Below, one piece after another: positions 27,107-36,533 of a stretch of 64,000 bases of DNA. Numbering within the stretch: the stretch's first letter is position 1; each line of letters starts with the position of its first letter. The stretch spans positions 186,001-250,000 of the forward strand of contig NZ_VITH01000002.1 of the NCBI RefSeq assembly GCF_007827815.1. Reading direction: 5' to 3'. Made by a program: the position numbers and the translations under genes. The notes beneath the pieces were generated by a model, which made no database searches, was not told where the DNA came from, and was given only the letters and a program-made list of their open reading frames with translations. Origin of the DNA: Azospirillum brasilense (lineage in GTDB: Bacteria; Pseudomonadota; Alphaproteobacteria; Azospirillales; Azospirillaceae).

Positions 27107-28471
27107 TCAGGTCCCGGTCATCTCCTCGATCCCGATGGCCTCGGTCAGGCTGGTGCCGTCCAGCACCGTGCCGTCGAGGTCCGCGCCGGTCAGGTCGGTG
27201 CCGGTCAGGTCGGCTTCGCTCAGGTTGGCGCCGCGCAGGTCCGCCCCGGCGAGGTTGGCCCCGGACAGGTTCACCTTGCGCAGGTCGGCGTCCTTCAGGA
27301 CGGCCATGCCCAGGCGGGCGCGCTGCAGGTTGGCCCGCCAGACGTGGCTGCTCGACCCCTGGATGTGAACGGGGCCGAGCTGGGCCTCGGTCAGGTTGGC
27401 GCCGGTCAGGGTCGCCCGCTCGAAATTGACGCCGCGCAGATCGGCCTTGGTGAAGTTCACCTTGCGCAGGTCCGACAGCGACAGGTCGGCGATGGCCAGC
27501 GAGGTCCCCATCATCGAGGCCCCGCGCAGCGTGATGCATTGCAGGATGCCGGCCGACAGGTTGATGCCGTCGAGATTGCGCCCCGACAGGTCGAGCGAGG
27601 AGAGGTCGGCGCGCTTGCCGTCCTTGCCGCCGCTGTCGATCCAGGAGAGGTGCAGGGTCAGGATGTTGCGCAGGTCGTCGTCCGGATTCTCCAGAACCTT
27701 CGCCATCACCGCGGCCGACAGGTTGGGCGAGCGGAGCTGGGCCGCGTCGAGGATGGCGCCGATCAGGTTGGCGTTGGTGAAATTGGCGCGCCCGATGGCG
27801 CAGTTGGTCATCACCGCGCCGGACAGCCGGGCGCCGGACAGGTTGGCCTCCGACAGATCGGCGTCGGTCAGGTCACAGCCCGTCAGGTTGGAGTTCGTCA
27901 GGTTCGCGCGCATGAACTTGGTGCCGCGCAGGATCGCGTCGGTCAGGTCGGTCTGCATCACGAAGGCGTTCGCCACCTTGGCCCGCGACAGGTCGGCGCC
28001 GCGGATGACCGCCGCCGTCAGCTCCGACGTCAGGACGGAATCCTCGAAATTGTGCGCCATCATCTCCCCCGAGGGGGTGTAGTGCAGCAGCGTGCCGTCG
28101 CGCAGGTCCACCTCCACCAGCATGGCTTCCGACAGCACGGCGCCGCGCAGGCAGGCGCCGCGCAGGTCGGCGCGGCGCAGGTCGGCCTTCTCCAGGTTGG
28201 CCAGCCGCAGGTCGGCGGCGTAGAGGTTCGCGTTGGTCAGGTTGGCCCGGGTCAGCCGCGCGCTGAACAGCTTCGCCCCGGACAGGTCGGCGTCGGACAG
28301 GTCGATGCCGGACAGGTCCAGATGCGACAGGTCGCGCATCTTCAGGTTCGCGCGCACACCGCCCGGCTGGCTTTTCCGGAAAGCCTGATGGCGGAGCAGG
28401 ATCGTGTTCAGCTGACTCTGCGTCAGCTTCGTGCGCGGCGTGTTCGTTCCGAAGCCTTGCGCGGGGGGCAT
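27107..28471 (-). CDS. Pentapeptide repeat protein
   Basis: A protein of 454 residues from the ATG at 28471 (a GTG at 28501 would add ten). Most of it is A(D/N)Lxx repeats, for example LSGIDLSDADLSGAKL and LRKVNFTKADLRGVNF, in two blocks separated by a linker around residues 125-300 that still has repeats. Such proteins fold as a right-handed square beta-helix. Some mimic DNA and protect gyrase, but most have no known role. An N-terminal LTQSQLNTILLRHQAF segment of about 45 residues precedes the repeats. Confidence 0.9.
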   Translation of the reverse strand: MPPAQGFGTNTPRTKLTQSQLNTILLRHQAFRKSQPGGVRANLKMRDLSHLDLSGIDLSDADLSGAKLFSARLTRANLTNANLYAADLRLANLEKADLRRADLRGACLRGAVLSEAMLVEVDLRDGTLLHYTPSGEMMAHNFEDSVLTSELTAAVIRGADLSRAKVANAFVMQTDLTDAILRGTKFMRANLTNSNLTGCDLTDADLSEANLSGARLSGAVMTNCAIGRANFTNANLIGAILDAAQLRSPNLSAAVMAKVLENPDDDLRNILTLHLSWIDSGGKDGKRADLSSLDLSGRNLDGINLSAGILQCITLRGASMMGTSLAIADLSLSDLRKVNFTKADLRGVNFERATLTGANLTEAQLGPVHIQGSSSHVWRANLQRARLGMAVLKDADLRKVNLSGANLAGADLRGANLSEADLTGTDLTGADLDGTVLDGTSLTEAIGIEEMTGT

Positions 28472-28501
28472 CAGGGAAATCCCGGGTTGGAGTCGCGGCA
28501 C

Positions 28502-28867
28502 ACTTTAAAGGGGAGCCGCGAAGAAAAAGTTAACGATCGGTAACGCTTTATTCAAGTGCGCCTCGAATGCGTTCTATCGCGGGCGCTGCCCCGGGGCCGC
28601 AAAGCCCTTTGTTGTGTATGGAAATAGTGACCTTTTGCGCGCCGTTGCGCAAGAGGCTCCCGCGCGATGCGCCGGCTCTGGATGGTTGACTCCACCCCCG
28701 GCGATGCGTATGGTCCGCCGACCTGCATCCGTCGAGCCATCGACCGGGTACCATCGGCCTGTGTGCCGGGGACCTCCGCCAGTCCGCGAGTTTCGCGCAC
28801 TGGCTCGTTTGTGCTTGAGCCGATCGCGTTCGAGCGGATGGAGACCGAAACTGAGGACCGCTGACCC
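28502..28867. other. Divergent intergenic region between pentapeptide-repeat gene and ffh
   Basis: These 366 bases hold the promoters of two divergent genes. I see no credible protein gene. The conserved loop of 4.5S RNA, which binds Ffh, was looked for and not found. There is no clear hairpin with U-tract. Confidence 0.5.
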
Positions 28868-30235
28868 ATGTTCGATGGCCTGACCGGACGCCTGGGCGAC
28901 ATCTTCGACAAGCTGCGCCGCCGCGGCGCGCTGAGCGAGGAGGACGTCAACGCCGCGCTGCGCGAGGTGCGCGTGGCGCTGCTGGAGGCCGACGTCGCCC
29001 TGCCGGTGGTCAAGCAGTTCGTCAACCAGGTCAAGGAGCGGGCGATCGGCCAGGAGGTCCTGCGCTCGATCACCCCCGGCCAGCAGGTCATCAAGATCGT
29101 CCACGACAACCTCGTGGAGATGCTGGGGCAGGGCGAGGAGATCAACCTCAACGCCGCCGCCCCGGTGCCGATCCTGATGGTCGGCCTGCAGGGTTCGGGC
29201 AAGACCACCAGCACCGCCAAGATCGCGCTGCGCCTGAAGAACCGGGACCGCAAGAAGGTCCTGATGGCCTCGCTGGACGTGCGCCGCCCGGCGGCGCAGG
29301 AGCAGCTGAAGGTCCTGGGCGAGCAGACCGGCGTCGCCACGCTGCCGATCGTTCCCGGCCAGGATCCCGTCGCCATCGCGCGCCGCGCCATCGAGACCGG
29401 CCGCCGCGAAGGCTACGACGTGGTCATGCTCGACACCGCCGGCCGCCTGTCCATCGACGAGGAGTTGATGGCCGAGGTCGCGGCCGTGCGCGACGCGACC
29501 AAGCCGGCGGAGACGCTGCTGGTCGCCGACGCCATGACCGGCCAGGACGCGGTGACGGTCGCCACCAACTTCAACGACAAGGTCGGCATCACCGGCATCC
29601 TGCTGACCCGCGTGGACGGCGACGCCCGCGGCGGTGCCGCCCTGTCGATGCGCCAGATCACCGGCAAGCCGATCAAGCTGCTGGGCATGGGCGAGAAGAT
29701 CGACGCCCTGGAGGCCTTCCACCCCGACCGCATCGCCGGCCGCATCCTCGGCATGGGCGACGTCGTGTCGCTGGTCGAGAAGGCCGCCGAGAGCATCGAC
29801 AAGGAAGAGGCCGAGAAGCTCGCCCGCAAGATGGAGAAGGGCCAGGGCTTCGACCTCGACGACATGGCCTCCCAGCTCAAGCAGCTGCGCAAGATGGGCG
29901 GCATGTCCGGCCTGATGGGCATGCTGCCGGGCATCGGCAAGATCAAGAACCAGCTCAAGGACGCGAACATCGACGACGGGATGATCAAGCGCCAGGAGGC
30001 GATCATCTCCTCGATGACGAAGAAGGAGCGCAAGCACCCCGAGCTCATCAAGGCGTCGCGCCGCAAGCGCATCGCCGCCGGCTCCGGCACCAGCGTGCAG
30101 GAGGTGAACAAGCTGCTCAAGCAGTACGACACCATGCGCGGCATGATGAAGCAGGTGCAGAAGCTGGGGCAGAAGGGGCTGATGCGCCACGGGCTGCAGA
30201 GCCTCCTGCCGAAGAATTTCCGGGGACCGACCTGA
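28868..30235 (+). CDS. ffh: Signal recognition particle protein Ffh (SRP54)
   Basis: A 455-residue GTPase that binds 4.5S RNA and signal sequences and delivers nascent membrane proteins to FtsY. The N domain precedes G motifs: GLQGSGKTTSTAK (G1), the insertion DVRRPAAQEQL, DTAGRLSIDEE (G3), and TRVDGDARGG (G4 region). The methionine-rich M domain fills the last 130 residues, with GMSGLMGMLPG and the RNA-binding SRRKRIAAGSGTSVQEVN. It heads the conserved run ffh-rpsP-rimM-trmD-rplS. Confidence 0.97.
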   Translation: MFDGLTGRLGDIFDKLRRRGALSEEDVNAALREVRVALLEADVALPVVKQFVNQVKERAIGQEVLRSITPGQQVIKIVHDNLVEMLGQGEEINLNAAAPVPILMVGLQGSGKTTSTAKIALRLKNRDRKKVLMASLDVRRPAAQEQLKVLGEQTGVATLPIVPGQDPVAIARRAIETGRREGYDVVMLDTAGRLSIDEELMAEVAAVRDATKPAETLLVADAMTGQDAVTVATNFNDKVGITGILLTRVDGDARGGAALSMRQITGKPIKLLGMGEKIDALEAFHPDRIAGRILGMGDVVSLVEKAAESIDKEEAEKLARKMEKGQGFDLDDMASQLKQLRKMGGMSGLMGMLPGIGKIKNQLKDANIDDGMIKRQEAIISSMTKKERKHPELIKASRRKRIAAGSGTSVQEVNKLLKQYDTMRGMMKQVQKLGQKGLMRHGLQSLLPKNFRGPT

Positions 30236-30316
30236 TCCCCGGCGACCGCAACGCGCGATGAGCGCGATCACCTTCAACCGCCTATCAAGCGACTACACCA
30301 AGGAAGCGACTCTCCC

Positions 30317-30670
30317 ATGTCCCTGAAGATCCGTCTCGCCCGTGGCGGCGCCAAGAAGCGCCCGTTCTACTCGATCGTCGTTGCCGACGCCCGCAGCCCG
30401 CGCGACGGCCGCTTCATCGAGAAGATCGGCACCTACAACCCGATGCTGCCGCGCGAGCACGAGCAGCGCATCGTCCTGGACGCCGAGCGCGCCAAGCATT
30501 GGCTGTCGGTCGGCGGCCAGCCGACGGACCGCGTCGCCCTGTTCCTGGCGAACGCCGGCCTGATCGCCAAGCCGGAAATCCGCGAGACCCCGAAGAAGTC
30601 CGCCCCGAAGGCCAAGGCGCAGGAGCGTCTGAAGGCCGAGGCCGCCGCCAAGGCCGCCGCCGAGGGCTGA
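30317..30670 (+). CDS. rpsP: 30S ribosomal protein S16
   Basis: A 117-residue S16 protein. The body matches the family ([32 protein letters not shown], [20 protein letters not shown] region). It has an Ala/Lys-rich C-terminal tail after residue 85, common in alphaproteobacteria. It lies 81 bases after ffh. Confidence 0.97.
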   Translation: MSLKIRLARGGAKKRPFYSIVVADARSPRDGRFIEKIGTYNPMLPREHEQRIVLDAERAKHWLSVGGQPTDRVALFLANAGLIAKPEIRETPKKSAPKAKAQERLKAEAAAKAAAEG

Positions 30671-30685
30671 TAAGGATCGGCGTCG

Positions 30686-30789
30686 GCCCCCTCCCTCCCG
30701 CTTTGCGGGTCCCTCCCTCCCCCGCCTTTGGCGGTGGAGGGCTGAGATTCCCTCCCTCGCCGAAGGCGGGGGAGGGGTAGGGAGGGGGC
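30686..30789. repeat. GC-rich palindromic repeat, copy B (inside rpsP-rimM gap)
   Basis: A roughly 104-base compound palindrome beginning GCCCCCTCCCTCCCGC and ending GGGTAGGGAGGGGGC, with inner hairpins around CTTTG and GCCGAAGGC. It fills most of the 150-base gap between rpsP and rimM. It belongs to the same family as copies A, C and D. Confidence 0.7.
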
Positions 30790-30820
30790 AGGGACGCCCC
30801 GCAACGCACACGCTCAAGCC

Positions 30821-31417
30821 ATGTCCACAAAAGTCTGCGTCGGCCAATTCGCCGGGGCGCACGGCGTCCGCGGCCTCGTGAAGGTGAAAAGCTTCACCGA
30901 GGACGCGGCGGCCGTGGCGTCCTACGGCCCCCTCTCGGACGAGCGGGGCGCCCGGCGCTTCGCGCTGACGCTCCAGGGCACCATGAAGGATCTGTTCCTG
31001 GTCCGCGTCGATGGCATCGCCACGCGCGAACAGGCGCAGGAGCTGACCGGTGTCCGGCTTTATGTGGACCGTTCCGCCCTGCCCGAGACGGAGGACGAGG
31101 ACGAGTTCTACCACGCCGACCTGATCGGGCTGCGTGCGGAACTCGCCGACGGCACCGTCTGGGGCACGGTGAAGGCGCTGTACGACTTCGGAGCCGGTGA
31201 CGTGCTGGAGATCCGCACCGAATCGGGGCCGCTGGAGATGCTGCCCTTCACCCGCGCCTGCGTTCCGGTGGTCGATGTGAAGGGAGGCCGCGTCGTGGTC
31301 GATCTTCCCGCCGTCATCGAAGCGCGCGAAGGCGAGGCGGAAAAGGACGGAGAGGACGCGCCGGAGGGCGCGGATGCCGCTGAAGACGACGTTGAAAACA
31401 AGGGAACCCGCCCGTGA
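30821..31417 (+). CDS. rimM: Ribosome maturation factor RimM
   Basis: A 198-residue protein that assists 30S maturation through binding S19. The N-terminal RimM domain starts [21 protein letters not shown] and the PRC-barrel domain is near residues 95-165 ([18 protein letters not shown]). An acidic C-terminal tail of about 25 residues follows. Its stop overlaps the GTG start of trmD. Confidence 0.95.
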   Translation: MSTKVCVGQFAGAHGVRGLVKVKSFTEDAAAVASYGPLSDERGARRFALTLQGTMKDLFLVRVDGIATREQAQELTGVRLYVDRSALPETEDEDEFYHADLIGLRAELADGTVWGTVKALYDFGAGDVLEIRTESGPLEMLPFTRACVPVVDVKGGRVVVDLPAVIEAREGEAEKDGEDAPEGADAAEDDVENKGTRP

Positions 31418-32214
31418 ATCACGGCGCTTCCGGTTCCCTTGTCTGGACGGCCAAGGTTCTGACGCTGTTCCCGGAGATGTTTCCGGGTCCGCTGGGGCTC
31501 AGCCTCGCGGGAAAGGCGCTGGAAAATGGAGTCTGGGCGTTGGAATCAGTGGACATTCGCTCGTTCGCGCGCGATAAACACCGCTCCGTCGACGACACCC
31601 CCTTCGGCGGAGGGGCCGGCATGGTCATGCGGCCCGACGTGCTGGACGCGGCTCTGACCGCGACGGCGGGTCCTCCGGGCATTCCTGGACGCGGACGGGC
31701 GATCTACCTGTCGCCTCGCGGACGGGTGCTCGACCAGGAGCTGGTCAAGGAGCTGGCGGCCACCCCGGTGGTCACCTTGCTCTGCGGCCGGTACGAAGGG
31801 GTGGATGAGCGGGTGCTGGACGCACACGGCCTTGAGGAGGTCAGCCTCGGGGATTTCGTGCTGTCCGGCGGCGAGACCGCCGCCCTGTGCCTGATCGACG
31901 CCGTGGTGCGCTTGCTCCCCGGTGTCATGGGCAATGTGGAGACGGCGGGCGAGGAAAGTTTCGAACGGGGGTTGCTCGAATACCCCCACTACACCCGGCC
32001 CGCGGTCTGGACCGACGGGCAGGGTGTGGAACGGTCGGTTCCGGACATCCTGTTGTCCGGCCACCACGAGAAGGTTCGCGCCTGGCGGCTCGCCGAGGCG
32101 GAGCGGATCACGCAGGCCCGGCGACCGGATCTGTGGGACCGCTACGAGGCGGGCAGGAAGGCCGAGGGTCAGATTGGAAAACGGGGTCGCCGGCGCGGCC
32201 CGAAACCAGAGTGA
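31414..32214 (+). CDS. trmD: tRNA (guanine-N1)-methyltransferase
   Basis: A 266-residue SPOUT methyltransferase that makes m1G37 in tRNA using S-adenosylmethionine. Typical motifs are [49 protein letters not shown] and the knotted [11 protein letters not shown] loop. It starts with GTG in a GTGA overlap with rimM, so translation is coupled. Confidence 0.96.
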   Translation: MNHGASGSLVWTAKVLTLFPEMFPGPLGLSLAGKALENGVWALESVDIRSFARDKHRSVDDTPFGGGAGMVMRPDVLDAALTATAGPPGIPGRGRAIYLSPRGRVLDQELVKELAATPVVTLLCGRYEGVDERVLDAHGLEEVSLGDFVLSGGETAALCLIDAVVRLLPGVMGNVETAGEESFERGLLEYPHYTRPAVWTDGQGVERSVPDILLSGHHEKVRAWRLAEAERITQARRPDLWDRYEAGRKAEGQIGKRGRRRGPKPE

Positions 32215-32254
32215 CGGTCCGCCGCGAGGCGCACCGATGGAAAGGGGTAGTGTC

Positions 32255-32650
32255 ATGAACCTGTTGCAGCAGCTCGAGCAGGAGCAGATCGAGAAGGCCC
32301 TCGGCGGCAAGACCATTCCCGTGTTCTCGCCGGGCGACACCGTCCGCGTGAACGTGAAAGTGGTCGAGGGCACGCGCGAGCGCGTCCAGGCTTACGAGGG
32401 CGTCGTGATCGCCCGCCGGAACGCCGGCGTGAACTCGTCCTTCACCGTCCGCAAGATCAGCTACGGCGAGGGTGTGGAGCGCGTGTTCCCGCTCTACTCC
32501 CCGCGTCTGGAGTCGATCGAGCTGGTCCGCAAGGGCGCCGTCCGCCGCGCCAAGCTGTACTATCTGCGCGACCGCCGCGGCAAGTCGGCCCGTATCGCCG
32601 AGCGCACGACCGGCCGCGGCATGAACAACACGAAGGCCGCCGCGGAGTAA
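32255..32650 (+). CDS. rplS: 50S ribosomal protein L19
   Basis: A 131-residue L19 protein at the 30S-50S interface. It shows [32 protein letters not shown], the [11 protein letters not shown] motif and [19 protein letters not shown]. It closes the ffh-rpsP-rimM-trmD-rplS run and is followed by a strong terminator. Confidence 0.97.
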   Translation: MNLLQQLEQEQIEKALGGKTIPVFSPGDTVRVNVKVVEGTRERVQAYEGVVIARRNAGVNSSFTVRKISYGEGVERVFPLYSPRLESIELVRKGAVRRAKLYYLRDRRGKSARIAERTTGRGMNNTKAAAE

Positions 32651-32684
32651 TCCGGCGCCCTTTCGTTCGGTACGCCTGAACCAG

Positions 32685-32715
32685 CACCCGCCCGGAGCGA
32701 TCCGGGCGGGTGTTT
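32685..32715 (+). terminator. Rho-independent terminator after rplS
   Basis: A perfect 12-base stem (CACCCGCCCGGA and its complement) with a GCGA tetraloop at 32697-32700 is followed by TTT. It lies 34 bases after the rplS stop. Confidence 0.85.
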
Positions 32716-32755
32716 GGCGTTGGGGCGGTGATGGCGGGGACGTGGTTGCGCCGAT

Positions 32756-32840
32756 GCCCCCCTCCCGACCTCCCCCCGCTTTCGCAGGGGGAGAAGAAAA
32801 GCCCTCCCCTGCGAAGCGGGGGAGGGTTGGGTGGGGGCCC
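32756..32840. repeat. GC-rich palindromic repeat, copy C
   Basis: An 85-base element that begins GCCCCCCTCCCGACCTCC and ends GGGTTGGGTGGGGGCCC. It has two inner hairpins built on CCCCGCTTTCGCAGGGGG and CCCTCCCCTGCGAAGCGGGG. It sits between the rplS terminator and the stop of the DMT transporter gene. Confidence 0.75.
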
Positions 32841-32867
32841 ACGTCGACCACTACCCGAGCAACTCTT

Positions 32868-33797
32868 CTACCGCGCGCGCACCGTCACCAGGATGCCCGC
32901 GCCGATCAGCGCCACCGCGACCAGCACGCCGACGGTCAGCGGCTCACCCATGAAGACCGCGCTCAGCAAAAGGGCGGTGATGGGGACGAGGCAGATGATC
33001 TGCCCGGCCTGGGCCGCCGGCATGGCGGTCAGCGACTTCGCCCACCACCAGAAGCACAGCCCCGTCGCGATCACCCAGTTGAAGGCCAGGACGGTCCCCA
33101 GCGCGGGTGTCCAGTGGATCGGCCGGGCGTGCTCCGCCGCCAGGGCCAGCGGCGCGGTCGCCACGGCGCTGGCGGCGATCTGCCAGAAGGTCTGAGTCCA
33201 GAAGGGTGTGCGCCAGCCGCCGCGCCGGCGGCGGTAGAGGGTGGCGCCGAGCGCCCAGCTCAGCGCGCAGGCCAGCAGCAGCCCGTTGCCCAGCAGCACC
33301 GCCGGGTCGCTCCAATCGACCAGCGCCGGGTTGAAGAAGATGAGAACGCCCGCGAAGGTGAGCAGCGCGCCGATCACCCGCCCTCGCGTGAAGCGCTCCC
33401 CGGCCAGCAGCACGCCCAGCGGCAGCGCCCACATCTGCATGGTGTAGGCCAGCACCGCGGCCCGTCCCGGCGGCACCACCCGCAGGCCGATGGAGCTGAG
33501 GTCCAGCATGCCGGCGATCTGCAGCAGCCCGACCAGGGCGAGCGGCCAGCGTTCGCCGCGCTGCGGGAGAAGGGGGAAGCGCAGCACCCGCGACAGCAGG
33601 GCCAGCACCGCCGCCGCCCCCGTGAAGCGCAGAAGACAGAAGGTCAGCGGCCCGATGTCGGACAGCGCCAGCTTCATCAGGGGCCAGTTGGCGCCCCAGA
33701 ACAGCACAATTCCCGCAAGCTGCGCGTAGACCACGGCGCCCGGACCGCCCACGGGTCCCTGGCCGGCCGTGGTGCGTGGCATGGCCTGATCCGCCAT
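32868..33797 (-). CDS. DMT-superfamily transporter (EamA domain)
   Basis: A 309-residue membrane protein with about ten hydrophobic segments in two EamA halves. The first half has LFWGANWPLMKLAL and the second CALSWALGATLYRRR, both at expected positions. It probably exports a metabolite. It sits on the opposite strand between rplS and leuC, genes that often follow each other in alphaproteobacteria, so it looks like an insertion into that order. Confidence 0.88.
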   Translation of the reverse strand: MADQAMPRTTAGQGPVGGPGAVVYAQLAGIVLFWGANWPLMKLALSDIGPLTFCLLRFTGAAAVLALLSRVLRFPLLPQRGERWPLALVGLLQIAGMLDLSSIGLRVVPPGRAAVLAYTMQMWALPLGVLLAGERFTRGRVIGALLTFAGVLIFFNPALVDWSDPAVLLGNGLLLACALSWALGATLYRRRRGGWRTPFWTQTFWQIAASAVATAPLALAAEHARPIHWTPALGTVLAFNWVIATGLCFWWWAKSLTAMPAAQAGQIICLVPITALLLSAVFMGEPLTVGVLVAVALIGAGILVTVRAR

Positions 33798-33892
33798 AAG
33801 TCCTCCCGCCCCGAATTTTGCCGCATCCTACGGCGCGGGTGGGGGCGGGAGGTCTGCGTTCCCGGTGCGGCAGCCCCGCGGGAGGGCCGGCG

Positions 33893-34105
33893 TTACGGCG
33901 CGCCGCTGGTGGAGAAGCCGGTGAAGACCTGGATGCCGAACCAGCCGCCGATGGCGAACAGCACCAGAAGGATCATGGTGGTGGCGATGGCGATGTTGGT
34001 CTGGCGGATGCGCCGGCAGTTCGGGCAGCCGGGAAGCTCGGCGGGATAAGGCCGTTCGCAGCGTTCACAGCGGACAGTGGGGTCCGTCACGGGATGACCC
34101 TTCAT
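33893..34105 (-). CDS. Small zinc-ribbon membrane protein
   Basis: A 70-residue protein from the ATG at 34105. Two CxxC pairs (CERCERPYPAELPGCPNC) form a likely zinc ribbon, followed by one membrane segment (IAIATTMILLVLFAIGGWFG). It has no assigned role. It lies upstream of the DMT gene on the same strand, 95 bases away. Confidence 0.72.
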   Translation of the reverse strand: MKGHPVTDPTVRCERCERPYPAELPGCPNCRRIRQTNIAIATTMILLVLFAIGGWFGIQVFTGFSTSGAP

Positions 34106-34234
34106 CGAATGGGGCAATGGAGTTCGGTGGGCGGACGCTACCATAAGGAGCGCCTTCCCCGCCAGCCGATGGGCGGCGCGGGGGAGCGGCGATTTTTCGC
34201 TGCGGGATGAGGGGTGTTTTCCACAGGCTCGGCC

Positions 34235-34263
34235 TTGTCCTGGTTGAAAGAGACGGCTATTGT
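34235..34263 (+). promoter_or_regulatory. Possible sigma-70 promoter of leuC
   Basis: TTGTCC (34235-34240) and TATTGT (34258-34263) are separated by exactly 17 bases. They lie about 75 bases before the leuC ATG. The sequence fits a housekeeping promoter but is not experimentally shown. Confidence 0.5.
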
Positions 34264-34338
34264 GCGGCCCTCTTACCGCACGCTTCGTTCGTCCGGTCTG
34301 TGGTTTGCGAGAGAGAATTGCCGCGAGAGAGAGTTGCT

Positions 34339-35742
34339 ATGTCCAAGCCGCGCACCCTGTTCGACAAGATTTGGGACAGCCACGTCGTCCACCGTCAGGA
34401 CGACGGCACCTGCATCCTCTACATCGACCGCCATCTGGTCCATGAAGTGACCAGCCCGCAGGCGTTCGAGGGGCTGCGGCTTGCCGGCCGTCCGGTGCGC
34501 CGTCCGGAAGCGACCCTCGCCGTTCCCGACCACAACGTCCCGACCACCGACCGCTCCAAGGGCATCACCGAGGAGGAGAGCCGCATCCAGGTCGAGACGC
34601 TGGACAAGAACGCGCGCGACTTCGGCGTCCGCTACTTCCCGATGGACGACGTCCGCCAGGGCATCGTGCACATCGTCGGTCCGGAGCAGGGCTTCACGCT
34701 GCCCGGCGCCACCATCGTCTGCGGCGACAGCCACACGGCGACTCATGGTGCCTTTGGCGCCTTGGCCTTCGGCATCGGCACGTCGGAGGTGGAGCATGTG
34801 CTGGCCACCCAGACCCTGCTGCAGAAGCCGGCCAAGAACATGCTGGTCCGCGTCGACGGCGAGCTGCCGGCCGGGGTGACCGCCAAGGACATCGTGCTGG
34901 CGATCATCGGCCGGATCGGCACCGCCGGCGGCACCGGCCACGTCATCGAGTTCGCCGGCGACGCCATCCGCGGCCTGTCGATGGAAGGCCGCATGACCGT
35001 CTGCAACATGGCCATCGAGGGCGGCGCCCGCGCCGGCCTGATCGCCCCGGACGAGAAGACCTTTGCGTATGTGATGGGCCGCGCCCTGGCCCCGAAGGCC
35101 GGCGCCTGGGAACAGGCGGTGGAGTACTGGAAGACCCTGCCGTCAGACGAGGGCGCGGTCTACGACACCACCGTCGTTCTGAACGCCGCCGACATCGTTC
35201 CGCAGGTCACCTGGGGCACCAGCCCGGAGGACGTGCTGCCGATCACCGCGACCGTGCCGAACCCGGCCGACGTGGCCGACGCCGGCAAGCGCGCCGCCGT
35301 CGAGCGCTCGCTGGCCTACATGGGGCTGGAGCCCGGCCAGAAGCTGACCGACGTGAAGGTGGACACCGTCTTCATCGGCTCCTGCACCAACGGTCGCATC
35401 GAGGATCTGCGCGCCGCCGCGGTGATCGCCCAGGGCCGCAAGGTCGCCGAGGGCGTGCGCGCCCTGGTCGTTCCGGGCTCGGGCCTCGTCAAGGAGCAGG
35501 CGGAGGAAGAGGGTCTGGACAAGATCTTCACCGAAGCCGGTTTCGAGTGGCGTGAGCCGGGCTGTTCCATGTGCCTCGCCATGAACGCCGACCGCCTGTC
35601 GCCGGGCGAGCGCAGCGCCTCGACCTCCAACCGCAACTTCGAGGGCCGCCAGGGCCGCGGCGGGCGCACCCACTTGCTCAGCCCGGCCATGGCCGCCGCG
35701 GCGGCGGTGACCGGGCATCTGACCGACGTGCGCAGCCTCTAA
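34339..35742 (+). CDS. leuC: 3-isopropylmalate dehydratase large subunit
   Basis: A 467-residue aconitase-family protein that isomerises 2- to 3-isopropylmalate in leucine synthesis with LeuD. Fe-S ligands are visible in [13 protein letters not shown] and [10 protein letters not shown]; the substrate and cluster region [14 protein letters not shown] is also intact. The start at 34339 gives [17 protein letters not shown], the standard beginning. The small-subunit gene leuD does not follow; a regulator gene does, after a terminator. Confidence 0.96.
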   Translation: MSKPRTLFDKIWDSHVVHRQDDGTCILYIDRHLVHEVTSPQAFEGLRLAGRPVRRPEATLAVPDHNVPTTDRSKGITEEESRIQVETLDKNARDFGVRYFPMDDVRQGIVHIVGPEQGFTLPGATIVCGDSHTATHGAFGALAFGIGTSEVEHVLATQTLLQKPAKNMLVRVDGELPAGVTAKDIVLAIIGRIGTAGGTGHVIEFAGDAIRGLSMEGRMTVCNMAIEGGARAGLIAPDEKTFAYVMGRALAPKAGAWEQAVEYWKTLPSDEGAVYDTTVVLNAADIVPQVTWGTSPEDVLPITATVPNPADVADAGKRAAVERSLAYMGLEPGQKLTDVKVDTVFIGSCTNGRIEDLRAAAVIAQGRKVAEGVRALVVPGSGLVKEQAEEEGLDKIFTEAGFEWREPGCSMCLAMNADRLSPGERSASTSNRNFEGRQGRGGRTHLLSPAMAAAAAVTGHLTDVRSL

Positions 35743-35769
35743 GCGCTCGCGGTCCGCTGGTACGCCCGG

Positions 35770-35810
35770 AGCGGGGATGGCCTTTCAGCCGTCCCCGCTT
35801 CGTCGTTTTT
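35770..35810 (+). terminator. Rho-independent terminator after leuC
   Basis: An AGCGGGGAtGGC arm pairs with GCCgTCCCCGCT across a CTTTCA loop, and TCGTCGTTTTT follows. The hairpin starts 28 bases after the leuC stop and ends 15 bases before the next coding region. Confidence 0.85.
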
Positions 35811-35824
35811 AGGGGCATCCTCCG

Positions 35825-36514
35825 CTGTCGCGCGCCGAACGCCTCATCGACCTGATCCAGTGCCTGCGGCGCCATCGCCGGCCGGTCAGCGGGCATGTCC
35901 TCGCCGACGAACTCGGCGTCAGCCTGCGCACGATCTACCGCGACATCGCCACCCTCCAGGCGCAGGGCGCCCGCATCGACGGCGAGCCGGGCGTCGGCTA
36001 TCTCCTCCAACCCGGTTTCCTGCTGCCGCCGCTGATGTTCGCGGAGGAGGAGATCGAGGCGCTCGCGCTGGGCATCCGCTGGGTGGCCGACCGGGCGGAC
36101 GGCGCGCTGGGGGCGGCGGCGCAGAACGCGCTCGCCAAGATCGCGGCGGTGCTGCCGCCGGACCTCCGCGACCGCATGGACGCCTCGGCGCTGCTCGTCG
36201 GGCCGGGGGAGCCGATCATCGGGGACGGCGTCGACCTCGCCGTCGTCCGGCGGGCCATCCGCGGGGAGCGCAAGCTGTCCATCGCCTACCGCGACCGCGA
36301 CGGGGCTGCCAGCGAGCGCGTCGTCTGGCCCTTCGCGCTCGGCTTCTTCGACCGGCTGCGCGTCCTGGTCGCGTGGTGCGAGCTGCGCGGGGCGATCCGC
36401 CATTTCCGCGCCGACCGCATCGTCTCCGTGACGGCGCTGGAGGCCCGCTACCCGCGGCGGCGGCAGGCGCTGCTGAAGGAATGGCGCGAGGCCGAGGGCA
36501 TCCCGGCGCGGTGA
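35825..36514 (+). CDS. WYL-domain (YafY-like) transcriptional regulator with CTG start
   Basis: The reading frame gives 229 residues from the CTG at 35825. The residues after it (SRAERLIDLIQCLRRHRRP) are the standard opening of YafY-type regulators, where ATG normally precedes SRAERL. A TAG stop lies at 35810-35812 and no ATG, GTG or TTG occurs in frame until the ATG at 36035, which would remove the whole HTH (ADELGVSLRTIYRDIATLQ). An AGGGG Shine-Dalgarno at 35811-35815 is nine bases from the CTG. The C-terminal WYL-like domain (about 135-215) probably binds a ligand. The likely targets, VOC and EVE genes, follow behind an inverted repeat. Confidence 0.85.
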   Translation: MSRAERLIDLIQCLRRHRRPVSGHVLADELGVSLRTIYRDIATLQAQGARIDGEPGVGYLLQPGFLLPPLMFAEEEIEALALGIRWVADRADGALGAAAQNALAKIAAVLPPDLRDRMDASALLVGPGEPIIGDGVDLAVVRRAIRGERKLSIAYRDRDGAASERVVWPFALGFFDRLRVLVAWCELRGAIRHFRADRIVSVTALEARYPRRRQALLKEWREAEGIPAR

Positions 36515-36533
36515 GCGCGTCCGCGCACGACTG

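Noticed and set aside
28502..28867. 4.5S RNA gene next to ffh
   Set aside because: The conserved Ffh-binding loop is not present on either strand.
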